Of a stretch of DNA of 64,000 nt, positions 35,832 to 44,569 are shown in pieces. The DNA lies in assembly GCA_041725875.1 (NCBI GenBank), contig JBGRQB010000005.1, positions 1-64,000 on the forward strand. The letters are read 5' to 3'. Under the pieces are notes generated by a model. The model saw only the letters and a program-made list of their open reading frames with translations. It did no database searches and had not been told where the DNA came from. The first letter of the stretch is position 1, and the number at the start of each line of letters is the position of its first letter. The translations under genes were made by a program, and so were the position numbers. Source of the stretch: JBGRQB01 sp041725875 (GTDB lineage Bacteria > Bacteroidota > Ignavibacteria > Ignavibacteriales > Melioribacteraceae).

Positions 35832-36626
35832 TTAACCGGCAATACCGCCGCCGTCAACAACAAGATGCGCACCACTTATCCAGCTCGACATATCACTTGC
35901 AAAAAACAAAACAGCATTTGCAACATCTTCTGGCGTGCCCAAACGAGCGATTGGTCTGTCGCCACATTCGTCTTTATAGTTTTCATCATAATTTCCGCCA
36001 AGTTGTTCACATTCGCTCTGCAGCATTGGTGTGTCAATGTCGCCCGGACAAACAGTGTTTACACGAATATTATCTTTTCCGTGATCCAGACACATAGCTC
36101 TTGTCATATTCAAAGTACCACCTTTCATTGCACAGTAGGCAACTGCATTTTCACCGCCGCGCAATGACCAGCCAGAACCGGTATTAATTATACTGCCGCC
36201 GCCATTTTCTCTCATTTTAGGAATCACATATTTAGACAACAAATATTGCCCCTTCAATGAAACGTTTAACGCCAGATCCCATTCGTCAGGTTCAAGATCC
36301 ACAGCATTTTTTCTTACGGCAATACCGGCATTGTTAAATAACACATCTATCTTTTTATATTTTTCAATTGCAGCACCTACCCCGTTTTCGCAATTGGCAG
36401 CATCAGTTACATCACACTTTATAAAAGTTGCTTCACCGCCAATTTGTTTAATTTCTTCCTGGACTTCAAGTCCCTTGTTAACGTTAACATCAAATAGTAT
36501 AATTTTTGCCCCAAATTCGGCTAGTTTAACAGCTGTTCCTTTTCCAATACCGGAAGCAGCTCCTGAAATTGCAACAACTTTTCCTTCAAGAGATAAAAGA
36601 TTGTAGCAGTTTTCCTGAATAGTCAT
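35832..36626 (-). CDS. Short-chain dehydrogenase/reductase
   Basis: 264 residues, a classical SDR: cofactor motif GAASGIGKG near 20, Asp in LFDVN (favours NAD over NADP), NNAG near 95, catalytic Ser in NTGSGW, Tyr and Lys in YCAMK, and the C-terminal VVDGG. The substrate could be a sugar, a hydroxyacid or another secondary alcohol; nothing in the sequence decides. It is transcribed alone (leader of 194 bases, terminator after) but in the same direction as the peptide-use genes. Confidence 0.93.
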   Translation of the reverse strand: MTIQENCYNLLSLEGKVVAISGAASGIGKGTAVKLAEFGAKIILFDVNVNKGLEVQEEIKQIGGEATFIKCDVTDAANCENGVGAAIEKYKKIDVLFNNAGIAVRKNAVDLEPDEWDLALNVSLKGQYLLSKYVIPKMRENGGGSIINTGSGWSLRGGENAVAYCAMKGGTLNMTRAMCLDHGKDNIRVNTVCPGDIDTPMLQSECEQLGGNYDENYKDECGDRPIARLGTPEDVANAVLFFASDMSSWISGAHLVVDGGGIAG

Positions 36627-36696
36627 GAATGCTCCATTTATTAGTAATTTGTTTATGTGCGGGAAAAAAGAGGAGTGATCTAAAGTCGTTGTTATG

Positions 36697-36748
36697 CGAC
36701 CAGTTTATAAACGCAGCATCGAGGCAGTGCCGAACTTAACCTTGGTCG
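36697..36748 (-). other. GC-richer, possibly structured leader before the SDR gene
   Basis: In the gap 36627-36820, CGACCA and TGGTCG (36697-36702 and 36743-36748) could pair and enclose a 40-base segment that contains its own short dyad GGCACTGCC. The segment is richer in GC than its surroundings. It matches no riboswitch that I can recognise; it may be a structured leader or repeat remnant. Confidence 0.25.
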
Positions 36749-36820
36749 AGAGTATATTATGCTTTTATAATTGGGGTTATAAAAAAAGTAACAACTAACT
36801 TACGATACACTCCTTTTTAA

Positions 36821-38107
36821 TTATTTAGATCTGTCTATTTTAACGTCTAACCATTTCTCTAACGTGGAATAGATTCTTTCCTTTTCTTCTCCTTTAAAGT
36901 GTCTGATTCTTGTACCGTGATTTGCTTTTTTAAGAACCATTTTTACTGCGTTTGTGTTTTTTCCTATAGTAACACCTGTTGCATACCAAGGATCGAATCC
37001 ACCATAAATATAAAGAATATTATTACCATTGTCCAGTATCCAATCAGACATTTTCTGCATTATTTCAACTTTAAATGGAGGTAATTTTTGTGAAACAAAT
37101 TCTTTGTTAGAAACTATGTCAGCTTTGGCAAACTTCAGCAAATCTTCGAATTTTTTTGTCTTATATCCGTACATTCCCATCTCGGTATATGCCTGATAAT
37201 TAAACGGATCATCTACTCTGCTCTGATCACTAAAAAATCCTACACCGCCAGATTTTATTAACGCTTTAGCTAACTTTTCTGCGGAAGCTTTTTTGCCGGG
37301 TAATTTTTTTGTATCTCCATCACCCCACTGCCAGTAACCAAAAGAAAATTCCAGAACCATAAATTCATACGCGTGCTCTAAACCTTTTCTAAAAGTATAT
37401 TCTCTCTTAGCACAATATTTTTTTATCTCAGGCAAAATTTCATTTCTTCTTTTTAATAACAACCTCTGAAATTTTGTTACTCTGTCGCGATCTTCTTTGG
37501 TTCCGACTTTATTATCAATAAAATCATAAATTTTTTCATCTTCTTCAGCAAGGTTCAAAGGTGCAACATAAGGTACAGACGCATCAACATCTTCCGGGAA
37601 AAAATATCTGTGAGCAAGCGTTGATTGTCCGCCTTTACTTATTCCTGTATTTACCCACTTACCTTTGTAATATTTTTTAAATATCTCAACTATTCTGTGA
37701 TGATCAGTTGCTGCTTGTTCAAGAGTTAAATAGTTCCAATCCAAAGAATCTGGTCTGGATGTATTAAAGTATCTGTATTCAACTCTGATTTCATTTGCAT
37801 TCAGTAGATTTGCCAACTCACTTTTTCTGTCACGCGCTCCGTATCCTTCTGTAACAAGAACTACAGGTCTGTCAAACCCGACATGCTTAATATAAATTCT
37901 TTGAGGAAACTGTTCGCTGTTTTTATTAAAATGATCAAGCGGCTGCATTACATCAACTGTAAACTCAGCTTTTTTAACACTTAAATCTTTACTTTTTGAA
38001 AGTCGTTGAAACAACGCATCAATTTCATTTACCGGTTTTTGCTGGCAACCGGCCAGTCCAATAATCAAAAATAGTAGAAGATAATTATATATTTTTCCTG
38101 TACGCAT
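36821..38107 (-). CDS. Lipoprotein peptidase of family S37 (PS-10-like), copy 1
   Basis: 428 residues. The lipobox LAGC places the lipid-anchored Cys at 21. The S37 fold follows: FTVDVMQPLDHF, EYRYFNTSRPDS, the nucleophile Ser157 in GISKGGQ, and a late Asp in GGFDPW and His in NHGTR. Family S37 is typified by a Streptomyces secreted tripeptidyl aminopeptidase, active on proline-containing substrates. It is a paralogue of the next gene upstream. It probably trims peptides at the cell surface. A small hairpin lies between the two copies. Confidence 0.88.
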   Translation of the reverse strand: MRTGKIYNYLLLFLIIGLAGCQQKPVNEIDALFQRLSKSKDLSVKKAEFTVDVMQPLDHFNKNSEQFPQRIYIKHVGFDRPVVLVTEGYGARDRKSELANLLNANEIRVEYRYFNTSRPDSLDWNYLTLEQAATDHHRIVEIFKKYYKGKWVNTGISKGGQSTLAHRYFFPEDVDASVPYVAPLNLAEEDEKIYDFIDNKVGTKEDRDRVTKFQRLLLKRRNEILPEIKKYCAKREYTFRKGLEHAYEFMVLEFSFGYWQWGDGDTKKLPGKKASAEKLAKALIKSGGVGFFSDQSRVDDPFNYQAYTEMGMYGYKTKKFEDLLKFAKADIVSNKEFVSQKLPPFKVEIMQKMSDWILDNGNNILYIYGGFDPWYATGVTIGKNTNAVKMVLKKANHGTRIRHFKGEEKERIYSTLEKWLDVKIDRSK

Positions 38108-38128
38108 CTTTAACCTTTTATTTTATAA

Positions 38129-38144
38129 GCGGTCTTCCGACCGC
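38129..38144 (-). terminator. Small hairpin between the two S37 genes
   Basis: GCGGTC / GACCGC with a four-base loop in the 41-base gap. It has no strong T-run on the - strand, so it is likely an attenuator or mRNA-stability element that sets different levels for the two copies. Confidence 0.4.
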
Positions 38145-38148
38145 CAAA

Positions 38149-39438
38149 TTATCTGATTCTTCTTCTGTTAATTTTTAAGTCCAGCCATTTTTCAAGAGTC
38201 GTTAAAATCGTTTCTCTTTTTTCACCTTTAAAAGATCTGATATTTGCACCGTGTGCAGCACCTTCTTTTATCATTAATAAGGCATTGGTTTTATCTGTTG
38301 GGATAAACATTGTTGCTGACCATATATCTTGTCCGCCATAAATGTAGATAATTTCATTGCCTTCTTCTTTAAGCCATTTGTTCATTGCATTTACAGCAGT
38401 ACCGTCATACTCAACTTTTATACTGTCAGCAACCAACATTTTATTATCAATAAAATCACCTTTGGCAAACTTTAATAAATCTCTGTAACCTTCTGTTTTA
38501 TATCCGTAAAATCCGAGTTCTCTGTAATTCTGAACCATTGCAGCCATAAGCGCATCATTACTTTGATCGGCAAACATCAGGAACGGATTTGTTGACATAA
38601 GGAATCTGTATAAATCTTTTGCAGGAGCATCTGGTGCAGGAAGTTTTGAAACATCACCATCCTGATACTGCCAGTATGAGAAATATGATTCAAGGACTGA
38701 CATCTCATAAGCAAGATCAAATCCAATTTTGAATGTTAATCCCATTGCATCGATGTTTTCTTTAATCATAGGAATGATTTCGTCTCTTCTTTCAAGAAGT
38801 GCTCTCTGCAATTTGATAACAACATCTCTCTTTTCCTGCGTACTAACACTATCTTCAAGGAAACTGTAAATTCTTTCATCATTTTCTTCAAGATTAATAG
38901 GAGCAACATAAGCAACTGTAACATCTACATCTTCCGGAAAAAAGAAACGATGCAATAATGCTGTTTGTCCGCCTTTACTTATTCCTGTATTAATCCATTT
39001 ACCAGTGTAATATTTTTTGAACATCTCAACTATTCTGTGATGATCATTTGCTGCGTTTTTAACTGTAAGAACATCCCAGTTTACACTTGCAGGTCTAGAA
39101 GGACCAAAAAATCTGTGCTCAACTTCAATTTCATTACAGTTCAAAATTCTTGAAAGTTCGTGATTTCTTGCTCCGGGTCTTGCATTATATCCTCTTGTAT
39201 GAATAACAACAGGTTTATCAAACCCGACATGTTTAACAAAAACTCTTTGCTTAAAAGTTCCTTTGGAAGGATCTTCATAATCAAGTGGTTGATCAATCAT
39301 TAATGTAAATCGGAAACCGGTGATATCAACATCTTTGGCTTCCAGCATATCTTTAACAAACTTATCATTTAATTCCTGTGCACTTACAGAAATAATTAAG
39401 CTTAAAACAAAAAGAATAAAGAGTTTTGTTCTTTTCAT
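38149..39438 (-). CDS. Secreted peptidase of family S37 (PS-10-like), copy 2
   Basis: 429 residues with a cleavable signal peptide (cleavage near VSAQ) but no lipobox, so it is periplasmic or exported rather than anchored. Motifs parallel copy 1: LMIDQPLDYEDP, EVEHRFFGPSRP, the nucleophile Ser154 in GISKGGQ, Asp in YGGQDIW, His in AAHGANIR. The pair looks like a tandem duplication with different localisation. It follows the M24 gene after 69 bases in the same direction. Confidence 0.88.
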   Translation of the reverse strand: MKRTKLFILFVLSLIISVSAQELNDKFVKDMLEAKDVDITGFRFTLMIDQPLDYEDPSKGTFKQRVFVKHVGFDKPVVIHTRGYNARPGARNHELSRILNCNEIEVEHRFFGPSRPASVNWDVLTVKNAANDHHRIVEMFKKYYTGKWINTGISKGGQTALLHRFFFPEDVDVTVAYVAPINLEENDERIYSFLEDSVSTQEKRDVVIKLQRALLERRDEIIPMIKENIDAMGLTFKIGFDLAYEMSVLESYFSYWQYQDGDVSKLPAPDAPAKDLYRFLMSTNPFLMFADQSNDALMAAMVQNYRELGFYGYKTEGYRDLLKFAKGDFIDNKMLVADSIKVEYDGTAVNAMNKWLKEEGNEIIYIYGGQDIWSATMFIPTDKTNALLMIKEGAAHGANIRSFKGEKRETILTTLEKWLDLKINRRRIR

Positions 39439-39507
39439 CTTTCTCCCCTATAAACTATTTAACAAAATGTCATTTATTGACGTTCGGCTAAATATATAAA
39501 TTTTAAT

Positions 39508-40689
39508 TTATTTTATTAAAATAATTTCTTTTTGTGGAGTTGTAATCCATTCGGCTCCATCTTTTTTAATAACAATCATTTCTTCAATTGTTGCAATTCC
39601 TCTGTTCGGAACTGTTAATCTAGGCTCGATTGTAAAGACCATATTTTCTTCAAGTTTTTTGAAAGGTTTCTCAGCATACTTTTCCCATTTTGGTCCAAGT
39701 AAAGCTGTACCGTCGTGAGAAAATCTTCCAAGCTGATGACCTAATCCGTGCGGAAATTCCTCGTAACCATTTGCAACAACTATGTCACGCGCAATCTTAT
39801 CAATTTCGTGAGCTTCAATACCTATCTTAATTCCTCTTTTAGATTCTTCAACTGCTTCAACAATTGTATTAAATCCTTTCATAACATCTTCGGGAGCTGT
39901 TGTTTCATCTTCTTTAAGAATGTAAAAAGTTCTTTGTGTGTCAGAAACATAACCATTGTAACTTACACCAAAATCCATATTTAAAATATGTCCGCGCTGT
40001 ACAGGATTTTCTCCCGGAGGATAATGCGCTTCTGCACCGTCCGGACCGGCAAATACTGCAGGACAACAGGAAGGCTCCCAGGCAAGTCCAACCTCGTGAC
40101 GTTTTGCTTCAGCTTTCATAAACTCGGCAATTTCTTTTTCCATCATTCCCGGTTTAACAAACTTAGAAACTGCATCCCAAATTTCTTCTGTTATTTCAAC
40201 AGCCTTTTTAATATGTACAAGTTCTGTTTCAGATTTTCTTTCACGTAAAGCGGAAACTAATCTTTCAGCAGAAACAAGTCTGTCTTCCAAACCGATTTCA
40301 GCCAAAAGTTCATAAAGAGTTAAATACATTCCGTATGTAAGTCCGTCACAAATCTCAGAACCTTTAGAATAATTTATTGCAATTTTCCCCGGATTTTTTT
40401 CTTTCATATATTCCTGGAAAGGAGCTTTAATGCCTTCAACAAAACCAACAACATTATCGTAAGCACCTAATTCTTCAATAGCGGGTTTATCATATCTTCC
40501 TACTATTGCGTGTGTACTTCCATCTTTATTAATTATAAATGCGGAATGCCAGGTAACATCTGCTTCAGTTAAAAACGCAAGCATCGGATCACCGTTAATC
40601 TGGCTTTCTCTTACAAACGTAATCCAGCAATCTATATTGAATTCATTTAATATTTCTTTAGCTTGATTTACTTTTTCTTTGATTAACAT
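39508..40689 (-). CDS. M24-family Xaa-Pro peptidase, copy 1
   Basis: 393 residues: an N-terminal creatinase/AMP_N-like domain (1-150) and a pita-bread M24 domain (about 165-390). The five metal ligands are visible: Asp in NMDFGVS, Asp in VSDTQRT, His in GHQLGRFSHD, Glu in TIEPRL and Glu in TIEEMI. No signal peptide, so it is cytoplasmic. M24B enzymes cleave X-Pro bonds (dipeptidase or aminopeptidase P). It lies 14 bases from the POT transporter gene, which would bring its substrates in. Confidence 0.92.
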   Translation of the reverse strand: MLIKEKVNQAKEILNEFNIDCWITFVRESQINGDPMLAFLTEADVTWHSAFIINKDGSTHAIVGRYDKPAIEELGAYDNVVGFVEGIKAPFQEYMKEKNPGKIAINYSKGSEICDGLTYGMYLTLYELLAEIGLEDRLVSAERLVSALRERKSETELVHIKKAVEITEEIWDAVSKFVKPGMMEKEIAEFMKAEAKRHEVGLAWEPSCCPAVFAGPDGAEAHYPPGENPVQRGHILNMDFGVSYNGYVSDTQRTFYILKEDETTAPEDVMKGFNTIVEAVEESKRGIKIGIEAHEIDKIARDIVVANGYEEFPHGLGHQLGRFSHDGTALLGPKWEKYAEKPFKKLEENMVFTIEPRLTVPNRGIATIEEMIVIKKDGAEWITTPQKEIILIK

Positions 40690-40703
40690 AATACACCTTA
40701 TTT

Positions 40704-41987
40704 TTATTTAGCAAATCGATTTAACTTTTTCATAAATACAAGTACAAGAATTGATGCAAAAATTGCGAGTCCGGCAAGCAGCATAAAGTATTGATGATGC
40801 GGAACGTCACTGTAAAATTTTGTAAATATTCCTGCACTCATTGCGCCAATTGCTGTTGACATAAACCATCCCCCCATCATTACTCCTCTGATACTCGGAG
40901 GTGAAACTTTGGATACGTAAGATTGTCCCATTGGAGAAATCATAATTTCCGCAACCGTTATTACAAGATAAGTTGAAATCAGCCAGTTCGGTGACATAAC
41001 AGGTTCATCTGCGTTTCCGCCCATTATTGATGCAAAAACCATTATTGACATTGCACCACCCATAATTAATAAACCAATAAATATTTTTAACGGAGTGGAT
41101 GGTTCTTTTGATTTCATTCTTAATCGGGCAAAGATTGCAAGCATTGGAGCTGTAAGCAACAAAATAAAGGCAGGGTTAAAAATCTGATATGTTTCAGGAC
41201 GCAGCCAGTTCAGATGAATTGTAGAACGATCTGCAAAAAGAGTAAGTGCGGCACCATTCTGATAAAACGGAAGCCAGAACAAACTGGCAATTACAAAAAG
41301 AACTGTTAGTGCAGCAACTCTCTGCCAATATTCTTTTTTGTCCATATTATCTTCAATCTTTTGTGCTTTTTCTTCTTCAGATTTATTTTCCCCAAAAGTA
41401 TCAATTGTAGAAAGTATTTTTTGACCCTTTTGCAAGAAGAAGAATGCCATTACCATACCGACTGATGCAGTCCAAAAAGAAAATTTGAAATCGTTTGTTA
41501 TAATTCCAATTATTGTAATTAGTAACGGACCAATAACTCCGCCGAGATTTACACCCATGTAATAGATATTAAATCCCGCATCTCTTAAATCAGGTTTTTC
41601 TCTGTAAAGATTTCCAACAAGAACCGACATATTAACTTTAAATATTCCGGTTCCTACGGAAACTAAACCCAGACCAAGGTAAAACAATGCCAATGCATCA
41701 ATAGATGACAGTGCCAGCGAGGCATACCCGGCTCCCATCATTATTATGCCGATACGCATCGTCTTTACCTGGCCCAGAACTTTATCCCCTAACCATCCGC
41801 CGACCAAGGGAAAAAGGTATGCAACTACTAAAAAAACTGCGTACAAGGTTCCTTTATCTGAATCGGAAAATTTCAATTCCTTATCCATATAAAGGACATA
41901 GATTGCCGACATTATAAAAAAGCCGACTCTTTCCCACATTTCTATATTAAATAATGTACTTAAACCTTTTGGATGTTTTTTAAACAT
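40704..41987 (-). CDS. POT/PTR2-family proton-dependent peptide transporter
   Basis: 427 residues, about 12 membrane helices of the major facilitator type. The N-terminus has the POT-like NIEMWERVGFF (family ExxER motif) and GGWLGDKVLG in the first loop; MISPMGQSYVSKVSP near 360 is also typical. POT transporters import di- and tripeptides with protons. It is somewhat short for the family (commonly 450-500). Packed between a Xaa-Pro peptidase and a hydroxyproline dehydratase (13-14 base gaps), it is the likely uptake step for proline- and hydroxyproline-containing peptides. Confidence 0.9.
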   Translation of the reverse strand: MFKKHPKGLSTLFNIEMWERVGFFIMSAIYVLYMDKELKFSDSDKGTLYAVFLVVAYLFPLVGGWLGDKVLGQVKTMRIGIIMMGAGYASLALSSIDALALFYLGLGLVSVGTGIFKVNMSVLVGNLYREKPDLRDAGFNIYYMGVNLGGVIGPLLITIIGIITNDFKFSFWTASVGMVMAFFFLQKGQKILSTIDTFGENKSEEEKAQKIEDNMDKKEYWQRVAALTVLFVIASLFWLPFYQNGAALTLFADRSTIHLNWLRPETYQIFNPAFILLLTAPMLAIFARLRMKSKEPSTPLKIFIGLLIMGGAMSIMVFASIMGGNADEPVMSPNWLISTYLVITVAEIMISPMGQSYVSKVSPPSIRGVMMGGWFMSTAIGAMSAGIFTKFYSDVPHHQYFMLLAGLAIFASILVLVFMKKLNRFAK

Positions 41988-42000
41988 AGCTTTTCCGTTT

Positions 42001-43056
42001 TTATCTTAAAATGAATCCATCTTTTAATGGATCTTCTGGATCGATTAAAAATTCACCTTTTCCGTTAATGTGCGCAATTCCTTCCACCTGAGGAATAACT
42101 GCTTTGTGCGGACCAAAAGTACATTCTTCTTTCACGCTGCAAGTAAAGCTTGAACCAAGAATACTTTCGATTACCATTTTTTCACCAACCTTTAAATCAC
42201 CTTTGTGATGATGTAATGCCATTCTTGCACTTACACCTGTTCCGGTCGGACTCCTGTCAACTTCTCCTTCGGCAAAAATGCATACATTTCTGCTGTCAGC
42301 ATTTTCGTTTATCGGATCACCAATAAATATTGTTCCGTACAAGAAACTTAAATCTTCTTCAAAAGGATGTTTGATCTCAAATTGTTCCATAACGGCATTT
42401 TTAATCGCCATTCCTTTTTCAATTAAATTTCTGTAATCATCGGCAATCATTTCAACGCCTGCTTCTTTTGCATTTACATAAGCGTAAAAAGCACCGCCGT
42501 ATGCAATATCAAATTTTATATCACCCAAACCGGGAACTTTTACTGTTTCATTTTCCATTAGAACAAAAGAAGGAACATTATGGAAATAAACATTTTCAAC
42601 TTTACCATCTTTGCATTGAGCATAAGAAGTTATTAGTCCGGCAGGAGCATCTATTTTTAAAACCGTTTCAGGATATTTCATTTCAATCAATCCGGTTTCA
42701 AGTGCTATTTTTGTAACAGCAATAATTGCGTGTCCGCACATTGTACTGTAGCCTTCGTTGTGCAGAAACAAAACTCCGAAATCTGCTTCTTCTGTGCAGG
42801 GAGGAGTTATAACACAACCATACTGATCTGCATGACCGCGAGGTTCCCACATTAATGCCGTACGCAAATGATCTAAATTTTCTTTCATATATCTGCGGCG
42901 TTCAAGAATTGTATCACCTTTTAATTCAGGTAATCCGCTCGTAATTATTCTTAGCGGTTCTCCGCCTGTGTGTGCATCTATTGCATTTATTTTAATCCAT
43001 TCTTTTGGCGGCTGCCAATTGTAAATATTCTTTAATTTTTCTTGAAAATCTGACAT
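42001..43056 (-). CDS. trans-3-hydroxy-L-proline dehydratase (proline racemase superfamily)
   Basis: 351 residues of the proline racemase fold. The first active-site position is Cys107 in STMCGHA; the second is Thr271 in DRSPTGTG. Racemases and 4-hydroxyproline epimerases have Cys at both positions (SPCGTG), whereas the Cys/Thr pair marks trans-3-hydroxy-L-proline dehydratase, as in the human enzyme. The product would be pyrroline-2-carboxylate, which needs a reductase not seen here. Its neighbours (peptidases, peptide transporter, HypD) support the assignment. Confidence 0.9.
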   Translation of the reverse strand: MSDFQEKLKNIYNWQPPKEWIKINAIDAHTGGEPLRIITSGLPELKGDTILERRRYMKENLDHLRTALMWEPRGHADQYGCVITPPCTEEADFGVLFLHNEGYSTMCGHAIIAVTKIALETGLIEMKYPETVLKIDAPAGLITSYAQCKDGKVENVYFHNVPSFVLMENETVKVPGLGDIKFDIAYGGAFYAYVNAKEAGVEMIADDYRNLIEKGMAIKNAVMEQFEIKHPFEEDLSFLYGTIFIGDPINENADSRNVCIFAEGEVDRSPTGTGVSARMALHHHKGDLKVGEKMVIESILGSSFTCSVKEECTFGPHKAVIPQVEGIAHINGKGEFLIDPEDPLKDGFILR

Positions 43057-43107
43057 ACTAAATTCCTGATATATAATTCTTAATTAATCGCTCTCTACTT
43101 TTAAAAT

Positions 43108-44562
43108 TTATTTTGTATAAAAATCTATCATATCATTAATAGCTTTTGCACTTACCGGATAATAACTTTTATCTTCTTTGGTAAACTTGTGCATAATGGA
43201 GTTAAGTGTTGGTCTGTATAAACCTTTGCTTGAATATCCCGCACCTTCAAAAACTCCTACTTTTCCTCTTAACGGATGTTCTTTCAAAAACTTATCAAGT
43301 GCAGCATAAGTTTCTCTTACTCTTTCTCTTGTTTCAGAAGTAATTTTTTTCTTTTCCGATTCTGTTTTCGCAGACTTCAACTTCTTAGCACGTTCTTTAT
43401 AAAGTTTACCGATTGTTGTGTTAAGACTGTCAAAAGTTTCTTTTCCCCATTCGGTTGGAATTCCTAATCCGGGTGACATTAAATCTTTCCACTTCAAATG
43501 ATCTTTGTCAAGAAGCGCAGTTATATTTGGTTCTGCAGGTTCAATTCCTTTTGGATAAAAATCTGTGTAAGCAACATCTGATGTGTAATACTCATCTGCG
43601 AGTCCGGCAAATGAATGACCAAATTCGTGAAGAAATACATAATCATCTCTTTGGTTGCTTGCTGTAAAAGTTGCGTAGAAATTATAAATTCCGCCGCCGC
43701 CATATCTGTCGATATTACACATAATTGCAATTGCATCGCAAGGAACCTGAGAAACTATATCGTATAATGTTTCTACATCTTCTGTTAAAAGATATCTTTC
43801 GGAATCGAGTGAATTAAAAGTACAGTTGAGAACCGTATTTTTGTAAACACCTTTTCTTGGCTCATCCACTCCGCTTTCAACAGAAGGACTCATAACTCCG
43901 TAAACATTAAAATCATCTTTTCTGCTTTTGTATGGTTCCTGCTCAAAAAGCACTTTTGTATATTTTGTTAAATCGGCTCTGAACTTTTCTTCATCATCAG
44001 CAGTGTAACCGTCGCCGACAAAAACCAAATCAACTTTTTTGTGCGAACTGCCATTATCAATTTCTTTTACAATTATATCATTACGTTTTCTTGTTTCGGA
44101 ATTTATGTGATAATCTTTCGGATCTATTTTGGTTTGAAACTTTACGTGATAAACATATTCTTTGTCGCGGGTTTCAAGTACAAACATTACCGGTCGTTTC
44201 GGCAGCGGAACCAATGCTGTTTCAAAATAGGAACGATCTTTACCGGCAAGCGCTATTGTACTTACCTGATACTCGCCAAAGTAATTATCATAACCACGGG
44301 AATAAATTAACTGATTGGTTGTAAGATCGTAAAGTTTTATTCTGTTTCTTCCCATTTGAAAAGGACTGATAACCTGGTCAGGGTTTCCGTACCATTCACC
44401 ATATTTTAAAACTTTATCTATTACAGTTGTTTCACCTTTAGCGCCGCCAACTCTGTAGTAATCGATACGCAAAGTTTTATTTTCAAAAAAATCTTCAAAT
44501 TTTATTTGACTCTGAGCTGCGCAAACACCGATCAATAAAATCAATAATAACAGTTTTTTCAT
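43108..44562 (-). CDS. Secreted M64-family zinc metallopeptidase
   Basis: 484 residues. The ATG at 44562 is chosen because it begins a signal peptide (KKLLLLILLIGVCAAQS) and follows AGGTG; the frame opens 19 codons earlier without either. An N-terminal beta-rich domain (about 20-145) precedes the peptidase domain, with DLVFVGDGYT near 180 and the zinc motif HEFGHSFAGLADEY near 312. M64 includes an IgA-cleaving enzyme of a gut Clostridium; here a general exported protein-degrading role fits better. It starts seven bases after the upstream M24 gene. Confidence 0.9.
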   Translation of the reverse strand: MKKLLLLILLIGVCAAQSQIKFEDFFENKTLRIDYYRVGGAKGETTVIDKVLKYGEWYGNPDQVISPFQMGRNRIKLYDLTTNQLIYSRGYDNYFGEYQVSTIALAGKDRSYFETALVPLPKRPVMFVLETRDKEYVYHVKFQTKIDPKDYHINSETRKRNDIIVKEIDNGSSHKKVDLVFVGDGYTADDEEKFRADLTKYTKVLFEQEPYKSRKDDFNVYGVMSPSVESGVDEPRKGVYKNTVLNCTFNSLDSERYLLTEDVETLYDIVSQVPCDAIAIMCNIDRYGGGGIYNFYATFTASNQRDDYVFLHEFGHSFAGLADEYYTSDVAYTDFYPKGIEPAEPNITALLDKDHLKWKDLMSPGLGIPTEWGKETFDSLNTTIGKLYKERAKKLKSAKTESEKKKITSETRERVRETYAALDKFLKEHPLRGKVGVFEGAGYSSKGLYRPTLNSIMHKFTKEDKSYYPVSAKAINDMIDFYTK

Positions 44563-44569
44563 TTTGCAC

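Noticed and set aside
36478..36489. Second GTTAACGTTAAC palindrome as an operator
   Set aside because: It lies inside the SDR coding sequence and is explained by the codons for Val-Asn-Val-Asn.
36627..36820. tRNA or known riboswitch before the SDR gene
   Set aside because: The short stems present do not form a cloverleaf or a riboswitch core that I recognise.
42001..43056. Proline racemase
   Set aside because: The second catalytic Cys is replaced by Thr271, which fits the dehydratase.
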